The notes below the pieces were generated by a model that had not been told where the DNA came from, did not search any database, and worked only from the letters and a program-made list of their open reading frames with translations. DNA of 64,000 bases from Desulfobacula sp. (GTDB lineage: Bacteria > Desulfobacterota > Desulfobacteria > Desulfobacterales > Desulfobacteraceae). The stretch spans positions 111,345 to 175,344 of the forward strand of contig JABGOU010000002.1 of NCBI GenBank assembly GCA_018645325.1, in the 5' to 3' direction. Made by a program: the position numbers and the translations under genes. Positions 61,416 through 64,000 of the stretch are shown in pieces. Each line of letters begins with the position of its first letter. Position 1 is the first letter of the stretch.

Positions 61416-62318
61416 TTGCAAAACGATGATATGTCGGTTAAGGCATCGGCCTTAACCGTATTTATATGCTTTCTTTTTGGTGCCAATCCCGTGGCCATAA
61501 AATTTTGTCTCACGGGGCTAGGTGCTTTTACAGCGGCGGGAATCAGGTTTGCCATTGCTGCCCTGGTGATTTTTGCCTGGGCAAGATATAAAAAAATACC
61601 CTTAAAAATCAGTCAAAAGCAATTGGGACAGATGCTGATCCTTGCCGCCATTTTTGTTGTTCAGCTTTCCTGTTTTTATCAGGGTATGGGCAAAACCACA
61701 GCTTCCCACGGGGCACTGATAGCAAATGTCCTGCCGTTTATGGTATTGATTATGGCCCATTTTTTTATTCCAGGTGACACAATTTCTTTAAAAAAGGGGG
61801 TCGGCATAACACTCGGTTTTTTAGGGGTTTTATTCCTGTTTTTTGATGAACAGGATTTGACCGGGGAGTTAAAAACAGGGGATTTAATAGTTCTTGCGGC
61901 TGTCTTTTTCTGGAGTTCAAGTGCCGTTTTTGTCAAAAGAATTATTTCCCATTACAATGTGGTTCAAATTACCATATATCCCATGATCTTCAGCATACCC
62001 TTCTTTTTTCTGGGCGGATTTTTATGGGATGATCAAATGATAAAAATGATCGATCCCGCCGTTATTAATGCCATGCTGTACCAGTCCTTTGTAACTGCAT
62101 CCTTTGGGTTTATTGCCTGGAATACCCTGCTTCAAAAATTCGGGGCCACAGCCCTTCATTCCTTTATTTTTATCATGCCCCTGGCAGGTGTTTTATTTGG
62201 TGTGCTGCTTTTAGGGGAGGTCTTTACCCTTCATCTGGCCATCTCAATCGGTTTTATTGTGGCAGGGGTGATTATTGTAAACCTGAGAAGAAGAAAAAGA
62301 CCTGTATCCGTGCATTAA
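61416..62318 (+). CDS. EamA/DMT-family transporter
   Basis: 300 residues with ten predicted transmembrane helices in two EamA repeats; FGANPVAIKFCLTGLGAFTAAGIRF opens the first and ASFGFIAWNTLLQKFGATALH lies in the second. TTG start with GGAGA six bases upstream. Likely an exporter of amino acids or other metabolites; substrate unknown. Confidence 0.88.
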   Translation: MQNDDMSVKASALTVFICFLFGANPVAIKFCLTGLGAFTAAGIRFAIAALVIFAWARYKKIPLKISQKQLGQMLILAAIFVVQLSCFYQGMGKTTASHGALIANVLPFMVLIMAHFFIPGDTISLKKGVGITLGFLGVLFLFFDEQDLTGELKTGDLIVLAAVFFWSSSAVFVKRIISHYNVVQITIYPMIFSIPFFFLGGFLWDDQMIKMIDPAVINAMLYQSFVTASFGFIAWNTLLQKFGATALHSFIFIMPLAGVLFGVLLLGEVFTLHLAISIGFIVAGVIIVNLRRRKRPVSVH

Positions 62319-62417
62319 AATGAGGATTACTTGATGCAAATCAAGGATTTATCATTGATCCTGGGGTATGTTTACCTTTATAAAGGACAGCTGTAATGAC
62401 AGAAAGGTAAATATAAA

Positions 62418-63701
62418 TTGAGACAAGCCCCTGAAAAACTGATACTGGAACCCACAACCCGGTGTAATTTCAAATGTGAGATGTGTGTGAAACAATCCAA
62501 AGGGTGTGATATTGCTGAAGGCGATCTTGACAATGATGCGTTTTCAAGATGTGAGAGCCTGTTCCCTTCATTGAAATCCGTCATTTTCACAGGCATTGGC
62601 GAGCCCCTTTTAAATGAGAATCTTGAGACCTATATTTCAAGGACAAGGGATTTGATGCCCCAAAAAAGCATACGAGGCTTTCAGACAAATGGAAAACTGT
62701 TAACAAGGAATAGAGCCCTCTCTCTTTTCAAAGCAGGAATAAATAAAATCTGCATATCCGTGGATACTATTCGTCCTGGTCTGTTTGATGCAGTCCGTAA
62801 CGGTGGAACGTTGTCTGATATAAACCAGGCATTTGATGCAGTAAAATATGCAAAAAAGATGTTTCCTCAAACCAATGTAAAAATCGGGATTGAGTTTGTA
62901 CTGATGAAAAAAAATATGGAAGAGCTTCCTCTTCTTGTTGAATGGGCAGGTAAAAGGCAGGTGGATTTTATCATTGTCACCCATGTTGTGGCCTATGAAA
63001 AACATATGGAAAAAGAGATTGCCTTTCTGAATAATTCACATGAAGCACTGGCCCTGTATGAAACATTTAAACAAAAGGCGAAAATAAAAGAGATTAGCCT
63101 GGCCCAGTATTATCAGGCCCTCTGGAAAGTTAATAAATCCAAAAAGGAAATAGAGATTTATAAAATGGCCGGGAAACTTAAAAAAGAAGGACTGAAACAA
63201 GATCTTTATATAAATTTGTTTCACATTCTTTCTGAACCTTCAGGCGAGTATGGCAGAATCCGTACAGTTTTTGATCAGGCAGCAACTATTGCACACAAAC
63301 AAGGCATAGAGCTTACCCTGCCCTCTATCAGGCCTAAAACAAAAAGGGAGTGCTGTTTTATTGAAGATGGCTCCATGTTTGTTTCCTGGGACGGGAATGT
63401 GTCGCCCTGTTATTTTCTCTGGCATAAATATACGGTTATGCGCATGGGATATATCAAACACGTTACACCGGTTTTTTTTGGAAATGTTCATACAGTATCT
63501 CCAGAAGAGATCTGGAACAAGGATGAGTTTAAAAAATTTAGAACCAAAGTTGCACAATATGATTATCCAAACTGTCATGCCTGGTGTGAAACAAGGTGTG
63601 ACTATGTTCTTGATGAACCTTTTCACCAGGACTGCTATATCAATGATATACCCTGTTGTGACTGCCACTGGAACCTTGGTCTCTTAAATTGCCTGGCATA
63701 A
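62418..63701 (+). CDS. Radical SAM/SPASM-type protein
   Basis: 427 residues. Radical SAM core with C16-x3-C20-x2-C23 in TTRCNFKCEMC and FTGIGEPLLN as the SAM glycine motif. The C-terminal third carries a cysteine-rich SPASM-like region: SPCYFLW, NCHAWCETRCDY and a final cluster (DIPCCDCHWNLGLLNC), likely binding auxiliary Fe-S clusters. TTG start behind AAAGG. SPASM proteins mature peptides, sugars or enzymes, but no small precursor-peptide gene is adjacent, so the target is unknown. The rrn promoter lies just downstream. Confidence 0.85.
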   Translation: MRQAPEKLILEPTTRCNFKCEMCVKQSKGCDIAEGDLDNDAFSRCESLFPSLKSVIFTGIGEPLLNENLETYISRTRDLMPQKSIRGFQTNGKLLTRNRALSLFKAGINKICISVDTIRPGLFDAVRNGGTLSDINQAFDAVKYAKKMFPQTNVKIGIEFVLMKKNMEELPLLVEWAGKRQVDFIIVTHVVAYEKHMEKEIAFLNNSHEALALYETFKQKAKIKEISLAQYYQALWKVNKSKKEIEIYKMAGKLKKEGLKQDLYINLFHILSEPSGEYGRIRTVFDQAATIAHKQGIELTLPSIRPKTKRECCFIEDGSMFVSWDGNVSPCYFLWHKYTVMRMGYIKHVTPVFFGNVHTVSPEEIWNKDEFKKFRTKVAQYDYPNCHAWCETRCDYVLDEPFHQDCYINDIPCCDCHWNLGLLNCLA

Positions 63702-63757
63702 ATCATTCATTAATTCAGACAGATATAATTTAATTTTAATTTTTATGAAAAAAAGGT

Positions 63758-63786
63758 TTGACATATCCTTTCTTTTCATGCATTAT
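63758..63786 (+). promoter_or_regulatory. Predicted rRNA operon promoter
   Basis: TTGACA (63758-63763), a perfect -35, and CATTAT (63781-63786), a 4-of-6 -10, separated by 17 bases, with an A/T-rich stretch upstream (63720-63756) like an UP element. Confidence 0.65.
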
Positions 63787-63794
63787 ACGCCGGT

Positions 63795-63933
63795 CTTCTC
63801 GAGAGACGGTTTGAAGTGTCTTCGGGAAGTTTTTTTTTGAACAAGTTAGTTTGATCTTTGAAAATTGGTCAGTGAGAAATTTTGAAGCGGGTCTTAAAAC
63901 AAGACCTTAAAGAGTTTAGTAGTATAAGGATTA
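63795..63933 (+). promoter_or_regulatory. rRNA leader with terminator-like hairpin and boxA-like site
   Basis: CTTCTCGAGAGAC (63795-63807) can pair with GTGTCTTCGGGAAG (63816-63829), followed by nine T. TGATCTTTGAAAA (63852-63864) resembles the boxA antitermination site found in rRNA leaders. Confidence 0.5.
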
Positions 63934-64000
63934 TAACTGGAGAGTTTGATCCTGGCTCAGAATGAACGCTGGCGGCGTGCTTAACACATGCAAGTCGAAC
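63934..64000 (+). rRNA. rrs: 16S ribosomal RNA, 5' end (partial)
   Basis: AGAGTTTGATCCTGGCTCAG at 63941-63960 is the universal 16S 5' sequence, followed by GAACGCTGGCGGCGTGC and ACACATGCAAGTCGAAC. By alignment with E. coli the mature 5' end falls near 63934. The gene runs off the window. Confidence 0.97.

Overview
The window looks like chromosomal DNA of a strictly anaerobic, sulfate-reducer-like member of the Desulfobacterales (Desulfobacula/Desulfobacter type). This is inferred from AT-rich DNA, a tungsten-type aldehyde:ferredoxin oxidoreductase, a single-chain pyruvate:ferredoxin oxidoreductase, rubrerythrin, an archaeal-type ProRS, two cobamide synthesis clusters, and protein wording typical of that group. 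No species can be named from sequence alone. I see no phage, IS, CRISPR or tRNA genes. The window ends 67 bases into a 16S rRNA gene.

Layout. 0-4 kb: a Crp/Fnr regulator, a broken 3' remnant of rtcB, an aldehyde:ferredoxin oxidoreductase behind a perfect hairpin, and a membrane-anchored metallophosphoesterase. 4-14 kb: hisD, hisS-aspS, the first two shikimate steps (type I-beta DAHP synthase and aroB), rubrerythrin, trxA-trxB-bamD-like and rpmB. A 166-bp nested palindrome overlaps the aroB stop codon. 14-18.8 kb (minus strand): ispG-proS-rel/spoT. 18.9-24.9 kb (minus): a cobamide nucleotide-loop cluster, cobU - radical SAM - cobS - cobD - cbiB - cbiR, preceded by a PAS/HisKA protein that has no ATPase domain. 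25-31.2 kb (plus): a NifA-like sigma-54 activator, an RND efflux pair and a DUF2892 protein. 31.2-41.7 kb (mostly minus): an enolase-superfamily protein, a penicillin-acylase homologue, a MaoC hydratase, an M23 peptidase, PFOR and a class V aminotransferase.

41.8-46.9 kb (plus) holds an RdgC-like gene with an unknown partner, a 240-bp tract of about 12% G+C, then dnaN and gyrB. Coding strand flips from minus to plus just before this block, so it is a candidate replication origin region, although dnaA is not in the window. 46.9-53 kb: a small transporter, a trypsin-like protease, an alanine-type aminotransferase, and a response regulator / histidine kinase / exported MsrAB set. 53.2-57.5 kb: a ynjB-ynjC-ynjD-ynjF operon. 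57.6-60.8 kb: corrin-ring genes cbiC-cbiA-cbiD with overlapping ends. 60.8-63.7 kb: trmO-like, an EamA transporter and a SPASM radical SAM protein. 63.7-64 kb: the rrn promoter, leader and 16S start.

Themes. Cobamide synthesis is split over two loci 33 kb apart; the presence of cbiR suggests that imported cobamides are remodelled as well as made. Oxygen and redox defence genes (rubrerythrin, thioredoxin system, MsrAB) are scattered among housekeeping genes. The items I would examine first are the RdgC-like/partner pair beside the putative origin, the nested palindromic elements, the terminator-like hairpin at the start of the rrn transcript, and the uncharacterised radical SAM gene inside the cobamide operon.
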